29,535 nt of DNA from IMG/VR virus record IMGVR_UViG_3300020178_000512, positions 1 to 29,535 of that record, one strand, 5' to 3'. This document shows positions 24,401 to 29,535 of this stretch, one piece after another (the first letter of the stretch is position 1; the number at the start of each line of letters is the position of its first letter). The notes under the pieces are model-generated. The model did no database searches. It was not told the origin of the DNA and was given only the letters and a program-made list of their open reading frames with translations. Both the position numbers and the translations under genes were made by a program. This DNA comes from a virus.

Positions 24401-26883
24401 GCTGTTACTATTGATTGTAATGGGTCAAACTGAGAAACTTCTCTTGGTTTATATTTGATGTTAAATTGTTCGGTTGTGGATGTTACTAAACCTGGATTTA
24501 AACCATCTTTTAAATCGGTTAGTATAAGTGAGGTTAAAATAGATTCCGAAGTAGGTCCATCCATAAGGTAAACCGTCAATTCATTATCAATAGAATCTCT
24601 CGTAAAGATTGCGTTGTAATCAATCTCACCACTACCAGTTGTACCAGCAGTTACACCTTCTATAAAATTAGGGTCAGTAATTGCTTGAGAAAGAGATACA
24701 TAGGTAAGTACAGTATCTACCCCATCGATTGATGATGATAATAAGTGTAGCTTTGCATCAGAAAATCCCCTATCCAACCCATCTCTAAGTTGAATTCTAT
24801 TAATACCATCAACCCTAATAGCTTGAATTTCTAATGTTTTAGATTCTTTGTTTTTAATTTGAGTTCCCCTAAAAGGTACAATTTCAAAACTAACACCACC
24901 TTTACCATCTTCAACTCTTGTAATTACAAATGTATCCGATACTCCCTCAACTTCACCAGTATATCGAATAAATTGAACAACAATATCTTCCCTAGAACCC
25001 GTAAAGTCTTGAACTCTTAAAAATGGCTGCCTACCTAAATCAACATTCCAATCAGTTAAGTAACCAGGATAACCACCCACAGAATAAGATGCTTCTGGAA
25101 TAAGATTCCCGAAGAAATCATATGCACCAGAGGTATAAGTAATTGAACCTGTAACTAATGTGGTTTCCACATCAAAGTTAATTACAGTAGGTGGAATTGG
25201 ATTTGCTGGGTTGGATGCCGAATCAAAAGAAAAATATAAATTATCAGGAGTAATTTCAATACTTTTTTCAAATAAATTAGTATTACCACCAACAAATGTT
25301 TTTGTTGTTTCAACTCTAATAGGAATAAAGTTGTTGTTTATATCATAAAATTCGAAACGATAATCGAATGTTTCTGTTACTAATGTTTTTGGTACTTGTT
25401 GAATGAATGTAATTTCATCAGGTGAAAACGATGTTTCTTGAGATGCTTTTAAACTTACATTGTTAATGTACCAATCACTACCACTTACCTCAAAATATAA
25501 ACTAGCCGTTTGAATATTATCGGCTATAATATTTTCATTAAAATTTGTTTTTTGTAATAGGGTATTTGATGAATCTATTGTAGTGATTGTTTGAGAAACA
25601 GAACTACCATTTATAGAACCACTTAAAAATACCTTTAAATAATCACCAGAAGTATTAGCATCCTTTCTTACATTTAAATCCAAAGTGTATTCTACTCCAC
25701 TTTGTATTGAGAAGCTTTGTGAGGTATAAAAATAATTACCAGGTGAAGAATCCAACTTAGCTGAGTTGTATAACACATCTTGATTAAATGTTACATCAAA
25801 ATCATTAGATGATGTTACCCAATATGAATCTAAAACACCTTGAGTAAAAATACCATAGTTTTCATCTTTTTTATCAAAGGTAGTGATATCTCTTAAAAGT
25901 TCATTTGATTCTAATTGTATTTCTTGTACAAACTCAAAATCAGTTAGGTTTGATTGAGACCTTCTAAATACTTTTACCCTTGCCGCATCACCAACAAATG
26001 TTTTCATATCGGTGATGTTAATCTTAGCAAAGGAACCAGTCAATGCTGTTGCTAAATCACCAACACCCTCTATATATGGAAATGTTAATGAATAATCTTC
26101 ATTTATAAATGGTTGTACTGAATCATTTACTGAATATGGGGGAGAAACAACTATTTCGGTTTCGTTTACAACTTCATTAATTGTGGGTGAATATGTAATG
26201 TTATCAAACGAAATAGTTTGCCCTTCAATTGAACCAGTCCATTTATTACCACTATTAACTTTTAATCGATACGAAGTTGGTAATGTAAAATTTGATAAAT
26301 TTGTATTTTGAGTTGGTACTAAAGGAATACCATCAACCGAACCAATTTGGGTTACTGATGGGGGATTGCCACTAAAGATTGGCTTCACCACCTCATCAAT
26401 AGTTACTTTAGGTCTACGATAAAATCTTACCTTATCTTCGTTTGCAAGATTTTTATTAACTTGGAAAGTTCTTTGCCATTTAACATTATACGCACCTTGC
26501 CATTCGGTTGGAATGGGTCTCTTTACCCCATTTTCATCATACTCTTTAAGTTCTCCTAAAATGGTAATTTTACCTAAACCAATTGGGGTATCATTATATA
26601 CATAAACAGCTACTAGTTTAGATATACCTTCATAATATTCAGGAATACCATTTCCTGGTTCATAATAAATGGGCTCCCCATTAACATCTAAAAGTTCAAT
26701 TTTAATCTCAGTTGATTCTTTTAGATATTCCGAACCTTCAATTAAAAATCCATTCTTACCACCAGTAAATGTATCCTTAAATTCAGTAATACGAAAGTAG
26801 TCCGAATTTGGATTTTCATCTACCAAAAATGTTTGAAATGATGATAAGTTTTGTTTAGGTGCAAACTTTTTAATTCTAGCCAT
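18454..26883 (-). CDS. Giant tail fibre/adhesin-like protein with inserted Hint domain
   Basis: A 2809-residue Ser/Thr/Gly-rich beta-structured protein, probably the host-recognition fibre. The N-terminus (KKFAPKQNLSSFQTFLVDEN) resembles fibre-type structural proteins of marine T4-like phages. From about 520 to 1960 there are at least nine tandem beta-sandwich-like modules, most ending in a K-x-x-(D/E)-G turn (for example KFTKVVEGAG, TFSKVNDGSK). Collagen-like triplets occur near 1609 (GSSGTAGTTG), 1720 (GTSGTAGTAGSGG) and 1950 (GESGTSGTSGANGANG). Two segments resemble CBM5/12 carbohydrate-binding modules: about 1665-1718 (RGTWTAGSIYYPNDIVSNSG) and 2018-2070 (TGTWSGGSVGYVADDVVLYS). Residues 2404-2539 are a Hint domain. 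The last 270 residues are a Gly-rich beta tip. No signal peptide or membrane helix is present. It is followed by an assembly-chaperone-like gene. Confidence 0.85.
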   Translation of the reverse strand: MARIKKFAPKQNLSSFQTFLVDENPNSDYFRITEFKDTFTGGKNGFLIEGSEYLKESTEIKIELLDVNGEPIYYEPGNGIPEYYEGISKLVAVYVYNDTPIGLGKITILGELKEYDENGVKRPIPTEWQGAYNVKWQRTFQVNKNLANEDKVRFYRRPKVTIDEVVKPIFSGNPPSVTQIGSVDGIPLVPTQNTNLSNFTLPTSYRLKVNSGNKWTGSIEGQTISFDNITYSPTINEVVNETEIVVSPPYSVNDSVQPFINEDYSLTFPYIEGVGDLATALTGSFAKINITDMKTFVGDAARVKVFRRSQSNLTDFEFVQEIQLESNELLRDITTFDKKDENYGIFTQGVLDSYWVTSSNDFDVTFNQDVLYNSAKLDSSPGNYFYTSQSFSIQSGVEYTLDLNVRKDANTSGDYLKVFLSGSINGSSVSQTITTIDSSNTLLQKTNFNENIIADNIQTASLYFEVSGSDWYINNVSLKASQETSFSPDEITFIQQVPKTLVTETFDYRFEFYDINNNFIPIRVETTKTFVGGNTNLFEKSIEITPDNLYFSFDSASNPANPIPPTVINFDVETTLVTGSITYTSGAYDFFGNLIPEASYSVGGYPGYLTDWNVDLGRQPFLRVQDFTGSREDIVVQFIRYTGEVEGVSDTFVITRVEDGKGGVSFEIVPFRGTQIKNKESKTLEIQAIRVDGINRIQLRDGLDRGFSDAKLHLLSSSIDGVDTVLTYVSLSQAITDPNFIEGVTAGTTGSGEIDYNAIFTRDSIDNELTVYLMDGPTSESILTSLILTDLKDGLNPGLVTSTTEQFNIKYKPREVSQFDPLQSIVTASFQRRGTTLNPLSASLKVIPSASIETKTELPHYYMFYETGAFDESITVSVTDFQGNVINNGVPGQTLDETSGNPITFFQADDTKQLNFEFTYTEPITSASVTANKSFFITPDGLPGQNAIIIDIDPQPVSLGSNPKGEVYNYSLANTDIQVTQGDLFLINTASGDPGTFTTTSVTPINISFGTLDGDSTTTMSLAGFSNMTALSASIKYDFDIYPYFTASLVTASRTQKFTKVVEGAGAIEVNLDPIAVSFNADESGFISNYTAGTTEVFIKQNDEFLIYDETNAGTPGTFLTASISASGITFSEVSSSQRDSSLSGDEILHFKGFGGIERNQPSASITYNFRVYPYALKGGVAGVPTIVSKTQTFSKVNDGSKARKVSLVSNSDTVIYDGDGTKVAPVGSVSLTATAFNTTGSAYFEFLDADGGTIGGGSSTSNTVNIDNYLPNFGSSSLFTVNLRDGGASSPIADIDSVTISGVKEGTQAYSAQLSNPASSVTVEVDGTTYFDNGGTLIRAYKGGTELQYVEEYNENAFDPITFLPIGTFGQFSASIHEISSFLTAGTLRDGKSIVSKSISPTEDELYASASAVTNWNLPQDNTQGYIIYKIDFENGRGTQFVQQSFSTVFEGATGPGLVVRGEWDETIPYVFDLNQKRRDAVFREISGDVHYWATTELTPTASEYVDGDGVYTLQPQYDAGPPATQEGDIDYATTWQYLGQQDFFVAAKLAIFEESFVKNTINVGIPPAGNQNANIAIVGGTDEPYISVGQTGTQGFRQPGVFIGMTNDFGSSGTAGTTGILSLKSSPIGSPPNQTYNSMEWDGNTLTIRGAIRQTAAGIIEGSLRGTWTAGSIYYPNDIVSNSGQSWTMIGLAHTASVDSYEPGVGVDNAESWSLAAAAGTSGTAGTAGSGGATAKTIRLSASSQTFVKPKDSATLTPASITFTTNRQNIASTSGFTSSPSVTLSGTGDTRTLSNTDFGTNGAVTVTATADGVSDEITIVRVEEGSDGITVVNTNQAHTLPAASDGTVSSYAGSGTTIIIYEGATKLTYDESGTSPGTYDIPTFTVTPNNLSLGTDNIDSNDDFNITQHSNMTADTVVITYEFSGKRLDGTDFTISTTQTLTKSKAGESGTSGTSGANGANGQAAGIVYAGEWTLTLPDGSTPDTTDKVVYLGEDDLKYVVKYTSGASNYWVCATTHRYTGTWSGGSVGYVADDVVLYSGTYYICVNATAPGDQEPNIATADWDSIGSSIAPGSWGAGWDAFGAEFTSVATDILFAQDVYADRTINVGAKNGSAVIALNADAAGTNANPYISIGQGGTQGYGQDGIFLGFDGGTVGVTGDPKFSMYADITDPESGFVDFDGTTLVYSGFVTGSTLRGGSLLVGFDTNSGEFNFRVNEQGEVTALGDNNTFSGTITANNGVLGGWTINSAGIQDSSGNITLNSVDSDFSVGDTDGNPRFNANTGTSLPDLSGGGSATAGVSTTAITEQLGVGNTSTGTSEVTNYRVSSALTVSDAGKYKMKAQHVQNSNTYVDGVGAGSYATIALRAELRDSSTGGGGTLYATSQTITQQSIGYDEGGIGYESVIEGTQITLSNGETKNVEDLRVKDTILAWNVETNQYESAKIKHLKSRVVDKVYRVKVGDNVVEVSDTHGFFYAPGWKIIVTDLRAGEDEVYVKEGDSFVKRIVDSVELIAKTIKVYSMEIPKLNNYISNNIVSHNFVTTIPVSGGINTFPSTNLTKTIESLAAGTYYVHYVIDTSLTVSAANTQYSAQFSYAPSGTTHYVTLEAQNTGTYVNGGGFAVIKDATNYFRVASDTTKAFGSDIGYISDIQGGLAVDKLYGAGGFTAAPGIGGAYNLAGHPYAIKGGGLINISFAAITTSNPTETIAMSFGNFDSISSTNYGRWNVTIDTVLSTGANADAKWFGMVGSGVRLITGGGGDDQQLGLGTGTVQSNVANSTATIQVWAQDPSATSSEDDYTNIARLNFIIIG
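19267..19674 (-). other. Hint (intein-like) domain within the giant fibre
   Basis: This segment encodes residues 2404-2539. It begins SVIEGTQITLSNG, which fits the block A pattern C-x-x-x-G-T-x-I with Ser for Cys at position 1. It has VEVSDTHGFF (His2472), fitting block B (T/S-x-x-H), then IKVYSMEIPKLNNYI (block F) and NNIVSHN (block G, ending in Asn2539). At 136 residues there is no room for a homing endonuclease. The residue after the final Asn is Phe, not Cys, Ser or Thr, so canonical splicing is unlikely. This resembles bacterial intein-like (BIL) domains that mainly cleave. It interrupts what looks like one beta-domain. Confidence 0.8.
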
Positions 26884-26906
26884 CTATGAATAGTTCCTTT
26901 AATTCC

Positions 26907-26917
26907 AATATAAATAT
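26907..26917 (-). promoter_or_regulatory. Candidate promoter of the giant fibre gene
   Basis: The minus strand reads ATATTTATATT, 23 nt before the ATG at 26883 and one base different from the main motif. An AAAGGA ribosome-site-like sequence lies between it and the ATG. Confidence 0.45.
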
Positions 26918-26936
26918 TGTGAAATTTAGAATTAGG

Positions 26937-26947
26937 ATATTTATTCT
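26937..26947 (+). promoter_or_regulatory. Candidate promoter of the plus-strand operon
   Basis: The plus strand reads ATATTTATTCT, 25 nt before the ATG at 26973. It shares the ATATTTAT core with the minus-strand motifs and is turned round to face the only plus-strand genes, which argues that the motif is directional. It lies back-to-back with the fibre promoter. Confidence 0.4.
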
Positions 26948-26972
26948 AAAGAAAACTAAAGAGTTCTAAAGA

Positions 26973-27368
26973 ATGAAGAAAAAATACCCAGATAACATTG
27001 TTTACGATGAGGAAACGGGATTTAACGCTAATATTTTACCATATGGAACCAGCGTTGGAGCTCCAGCAATTAAGATAGAAGATATTGCAGTTTGGAAAGG
27101 TATAAGTGTTAATAAAGTTAACAAACAATTTTCAGCTAAGTTTAATGAACTAAAAGAAGAGTATAAAAAGTTAGTTGAAGAATACCAATGGAACGATTTA
27201 GTTTACAAATCTAAATTTAACTTTGAACCTGTTATTGGTGAAAACTATCATCTATATGTAGGTGATGATGGTGGAATGTTCCTTTCATTAATCGAACCCA
27301 CTATGTGGAATAGAGAACACATAGGTTCATTCACACTTAACAGCGAAAGAAAATGGATAAAGATATGA
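26973..27368 (+). CDS. DUF2452-like small protein
   Basis: A 131-residue soluble protein. The N-terminal block YPDNIVYDEETGFNANILPY followed by GTSVGAPAIK (about 5-34), a central acidic helix, and the C-terminal pattern FNFEPVIGENYHLYVGDDGG, SLIEP and then GSFTLNSERKW resemble a family of unknown function (DUF2452, from memory) found in Bacteroidota genomes and some phages. No catalytic motif can be named. It is the first of two plus-strand genes and overlaps the next by 4 nt (ATGA), transcribed divergently from the giant fibre gene. It may have been acquired from a Bacteroidota host. The gene is certain; the family label is moderately sure. Confidence 0.8.
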   Translation: MKKKYPDNIVYDEETGFNANILPYGTSVGAPAIKIEDIAVWKGISVNKVNKQFSAKFNELKEEYKKLVEEYQWNDLVYKSKFNFEPVIGENYHLYVGDDGGMFLSLIEPTMWNREHIGSFTLNSERKWIKI

Positions 27369-27535
27369 GTAAAAAATATGCAATGTTACAAATCGATGCT
27401 GAGGTTCATCAGATGTTGAAGGAGTTCTGCAAAGATAAAGGATATAAGATGAATGGGTTAGTGGAATCCCTTATAAAAGAAAAGGTTTCACCAAATGTGA
27501 AACCCCTTCCTACTAATGTTCTTAAAACTAAATAA
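27365..27535 (+). CDS. Ribbon-helix-helix-like DNA-binding protein
   Basis: A 56-residue protein from the ATG at 27365, whose ATGA overlaps the previous stop. An in-frame ATG at 27353 lies deeper inside the previous gene and is less likely. The layout, one beta-strand (YAMLQIDAE), a helix (VHQMLKEFCKDKG), a turn (YKM) and a second helix (NGLVESLIKEKV), is that of Arc/MetJ-type ribbon-helix-helix repressors, which bind DNA as dimers. A Pro/Lys tail follows. It may regulate its own operon or the divergent fibre promoter. Its 3' end overlaps the ugd-like gene by 8 nt tail to tail and contains the terminator hairpin of that opposite gene. Confidence 0.75.
   Translation: MSKKYAMLQIDAEVHQMLKEFCKDKGYKMNGLVESLIKEKVSPNVKPLPTNVLKTK
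27475..27504 (-). terminator. Intrinsic terminator of the gp46-ugd transcript
   Basis: On the minus strand a perfect 8-bp stem, GGTTTCAC (27504-27497) and GTGAAACC (27491-27484), encloses a 5-nt loop and is followed by TTTTCTTTT. It begins 24 nt after the ugd-like stop. On the plus strand the stem is followed by CCTTCCTACT, a poor T-tract, so it acts mainly leftward. It is embedded in the coding sequence of the ribbon-helix-helix gene. Confidence 0.75.
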
Positions 27536-28346
27536 CTGCCCTACCCTTCATGGTTTCCCAATCTCTATTCTGTCGAACTTCATCGTTTGTAGTTTGAGTA
27601 GAACACAATACATTATTTGTAGTACCCAACTCAAAACTTAGTTTAATAAGTGCTGATAAATCTTTGGGGAAACAATGTCCACCAAATCCAAAATCCCCAT
27701 CATGACCAGGTACACCCCAATGCGATTTACCCAATCGTTCATCGTAAGTTGCATATTCAACTACCTTATCGTAATCAATGTTTAAGGAATCACATAACTG
27801 ATAAATCTCATTTGCAAATGATACCTTAACCGAAAGGAATGTGTTGGTTAGGTATTTCACCATTTCCGCATGAGTTGAATCGGTTTTAACGATATGTGCT
27901 TTTGGAAATACCTTTGAGAACACACCCTTTAATTGAGTTGTAGTTGGTCTTGGCCCCCCTAAGATAATTCGGTTTTGATTTTCGTAATCCTTAACCGCAT
28001 TTCTTTCAGTTAAGAACTCTGGATTGAATATAATGTTTATTTTGTATTTATCGTTCCACTTTTGAGTGGTACCAGGCACAATAGTTGATTTAACTACAAT
28101 ACCTTTAGTTTTACCAATCTCATCGATTTGTTTGATTACACCTTCTACAATATCAGTATTACAACTACCATCTGAATTCATTGGTGTTGGTAAACAAGTG
28201 AATACATAATCACATTTAGCTACCTCATCGAATGTTGAGTTACATTTAGTTTCATCTAAATCAAATGTAAGAACTTCATAATATTCTTTGAATTTTTGAT
28301 ATACCGCATTTCCTACAAAACCTTGTCCAACAATTCCTATTTTCAT
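27528..28346 (-). CDS. ugd: Short UDP-glucose/GDP-mannose dehydrogenase-like enzyme
   Basis: A 272-residue member of the UDP-glucose/GDP-mannose dehydrogenase family, which oxidises nucleotide sugars to uronic acids with NAD+. It has the Rossmann motif GIVGQGFVGNAV (4-15), CLPTPMNSDG (51-60), STIVPGTT (87-94), NPEFLTE (108-114), EMVKY (161-165, conserved Lys164) and the catalytic block GFGGHCFPKD (220-229, Cys225). Usual enzymes have 390-450 residues; this one stops about 45 residues after the catalytic cysteine and lacks the C-terminal nucleotide-sugar-binding domain. It may therefore use another substrate or partner, or be inactive. It follows gp46 by 3 nt in one operon and ends at a strong terminator. 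Confidence 0.88.
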   Translation of the reverse strand: MKIGIVGQGFVGNAVYQKFKEYYEVLTFDLDETKCNSTFDEVAKCDYVFTCLPTPMNSDGSCNTDIVEGVIKQIDEIGKTKGIVVKSTIVPGTTQKWNDKYKINIIFNPEFLTERNAVKDYENQNRIILGGPRPTTTQLKGVFSKVFPKAHIVKTDSTHAEMVKYLTNTFLSVKVSFANEIYQLCDSLNIDYDKVVEYATYDERLGKSHWGVPGHDGDFGFGGHCFPKDLSALIKLSFELGTTNNVLCSTQTTNDEVRQNRDWETMKGRAVI

Positions 28347-28349
28347 TTA

Positions 28350-29535
28350 TTAAAATTTAATGTTACTAAATCCATTTACTTTTTTGATTTCCATTAAGGA
28401 ATCTACTACATCTCTCATTGAATCGATGTGAGAAATAATCATCACAAAATCAAATTGAGTTTTTAGATAAGCGAACAACATATACAATGATGTAAGGTTT
28501 TCGTTATCCAAAGTTCCGAACCCTTCATCCACAACTAAGAAGTTAGGACGAGGTAGGTTACATACATTGATTAGAGCGATTCTAATTGCTAGTCCGCTGA
28601 TGAACCTCTCCATACCACTACACATCTCTAAACTCCATTGTTGGTCATCGTAAACGATGTTAGCGTTGATGTTCTTACCATCCATCTCTAATTGTAAACC
28701 AAACTCTACGATTTGACCTAAAATGTTATTTACCTCACCTTCAATCATTGGAAGAGCTTTAGAAATCAATTCATAAGATACACCATCTTTACCCAAAGCG
28801 TTTAAGTAGTATTCGTATAATCCAAATTGTTCTTCTAAGGTTTCAACCTCTTTGATTCGTTCTTCAATTGTTTCCTTTTGATTCGTCAAAGATGATACTG
28901 AACCATTTAGAGTAAGGAGTTGTTTATTGAATGAATCTACATTTGATTTAGTAGATGCCAAATCAGTTCTCACATTACCCATCTCAGTTCTTAACTCTTT
29001 GTTTCTTTGGATTTGTTTTTCATTTTCCAAATAATCATCAATCAATTGCGTAACTTGTAGAAGTTCGTTGTTTAACTTAACTTCTTGAGTTTCGAATGTT
29101 GATAACCTGTTGATAAGTGTGTTAATATCTCTACTTAACTTTTCCTCATCTGATTTTAGTTTGGTAAGTTGTTCGTTTAACTCTTTGTATTTTTTACGAG
29201 TATCAATTGATAAAAGTAGAACATTCTTCTCTTCAAACTTCGCCTCTTTATCAACAGCGATAGTTACCAAATCAGCTTCTACACCAACTTTAGCATCAAT
29301 GATTGTTTCTGAGTTTTCCATACAAACCTCACAATTAGGATTGTATTTATGAGTGTTTAGATGAGCCAATCTTTCCACCAAAGAATCCTCTTTGATTTTT
29401 ATCTTATCCAACTCATTATCCAAATCCTTTAAATCAGAAATGTATTGGTTGTATAATCCGAACTCTTTGATGATTTCATCCTCATCCATCGAATCGATTT
29501 GCTCCTCTAATTCGATTTGAGTTCCCTCTAAAGTA
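28350..29535 (-). CDS. gp46: Recombination endonuclease subunit gp46 (SbcC/Rad50-like), partial
   Basis: This is the C-terminal part (about 395 codons) of a Rad50/SbcC-type ATPase. The reading frame is open to the right edge of the window, so the N-terminal Walker A half is missing; the methionine at 29489 is internal. A zinc-hook CEVC is encoded at about 29322-29333, between two coiled-coil stretches. The C-terminal ATPase lobe has the ABC signature-like CSGMERFISGLAIRIAL, Walker B FLVVDEGFGTLD and the H-loop MIISHI. With gp47 it resects DNA ends for recombination-dependent replication in T4-like phages. It leads the two-gene transcript with the ugd-like gene. Assignment is firm. Confidence 0.93.
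   Translation of the reverse strand, partial: TLEGTQIELEEQIDSMDEDEIIKEFGLYNQYISDLKDLDNELDKIKIKEDSLVERLAHLNTHKYNPNCEVCMENSETIIDAKVGVEADLVTIAVDKEAKFEEKNVLLLSIDTRKKYKELNEQLTKLKSDEEKLSRDINTLINRLSTFETQEVKLNNELLQVTQLIDDYLENEKQIQRNKELRTEMGNVRTDLASTKSNVDSFNKQLLTLNGSVSSLTNQKETIEERIKEVETLEEQFGLYEYYLNALGKDGVSYELISKALPMIEGEVNNILGQIVEFGLQLEMDGKNINANIVYDDQQWSLEMCSGMERFISGLAIRIALINVCNLPRPNFLVVDEGFGTLDNENLTSLYMLFAYLKTQFDFVMIISHIDSMRDVVDSLMEIKKVNGFSNIKF

Noticed and set aside
27353-27364. Upstream ATG at 27353 as the start of the ribbon-helix-helix gene
   Set aside because: The ATG at 27365 gives the usual ATGA coupling with the preceding stop and starts directly before the beta-strand.

Overview
The window is a late-gene block of a large T4-like (myovirus-type) bacteriophage with low GC. 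All genes but two are packed on the minus strand, many with 1-8 nt overlaps. Hallmarks are the large terminase (gp17), portal (gp20), prohead protease (gp21) and the C-terminal half of the gp46 recombination nuclease subunit. The host is probably a member of Bacteroidota (moderate confidence): one membrane protein has a flavobacterial-style signal peptide ending SFSQ, and one small protein resembles a family I remember mainly from Flavobacteriia (DUF2452-like).

Layout in the direction of minus-strand transcription, right to left. (1) 29535-27528: gp46 (cut by the window edge) and a short UDP-glucose-dehydrogenase-like enzyme, closed by a good intrinsic terminator. (2) 26973-27535, plus strand: a two-gene operon of a DUF2452-like protein and a ribbon-helix-helix protein. 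(3) 26883-17855: a 2809-residue fibre/adhesin with tandem beta-modules, collagen-like triplets, carbohydrate-binding-like segments and an inserted Hint (intein-like) domain, followed by two small genes, one resembling a tail fibre assembly chaperone. (4) 17772-12535: a glycosylation island, flanked by two paralogous coiled-coil genes. It holds a GT4-methyltransferase-GT25-like fusion, a TibC-like protein heptosyltransferase and a split HldE (heptose kinase and ADP-heptose synthase). (5) 12478-9224: a 1084-residue fusion of an NMN-adenylyltransferase-like domain with an RNA-ligase-like nucleotidyltransferase domain. (6) 9180-7808: a four-cysteine protein and two nested membrane/coiled-coil genes that look like a lysis (spanin-like) pair. 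(7) 7800-1: packaging and head assembly: gp17, a small head protein, gp20, three core-type proteins, gp21 and a partial gene in the scaffold position.

Three patterns link these genes. First, motifs of the gp21 cleavage type ([L/I/V/M]-x-E|[A/G]) recur at apparent domain borders in the head proteins and in the NMNAT/ligase fusion. This suggests a polyprotein core whose pieces, possibly including active enzymes, are matured inside the prohead. Second, a motif ATA(T/C)TTATATA lies 15-48 nt upstream of seven minus-strand genes, and a close variant precedes the plus-strand operon in the same relative orientation; it is probably the phage's own promoter. Third, the phage carries ADP-heptose synthesis steps beside a protein O-heptosyltransferase, next to a giant Ser/Thr/Gly-rich fibre, which suggests that it glycosylates its own virion proteins or host surface proteins. 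There is no gene-free stretch over 300 bases, and I saw no tRNA, CRISPR array or insertion sequence.
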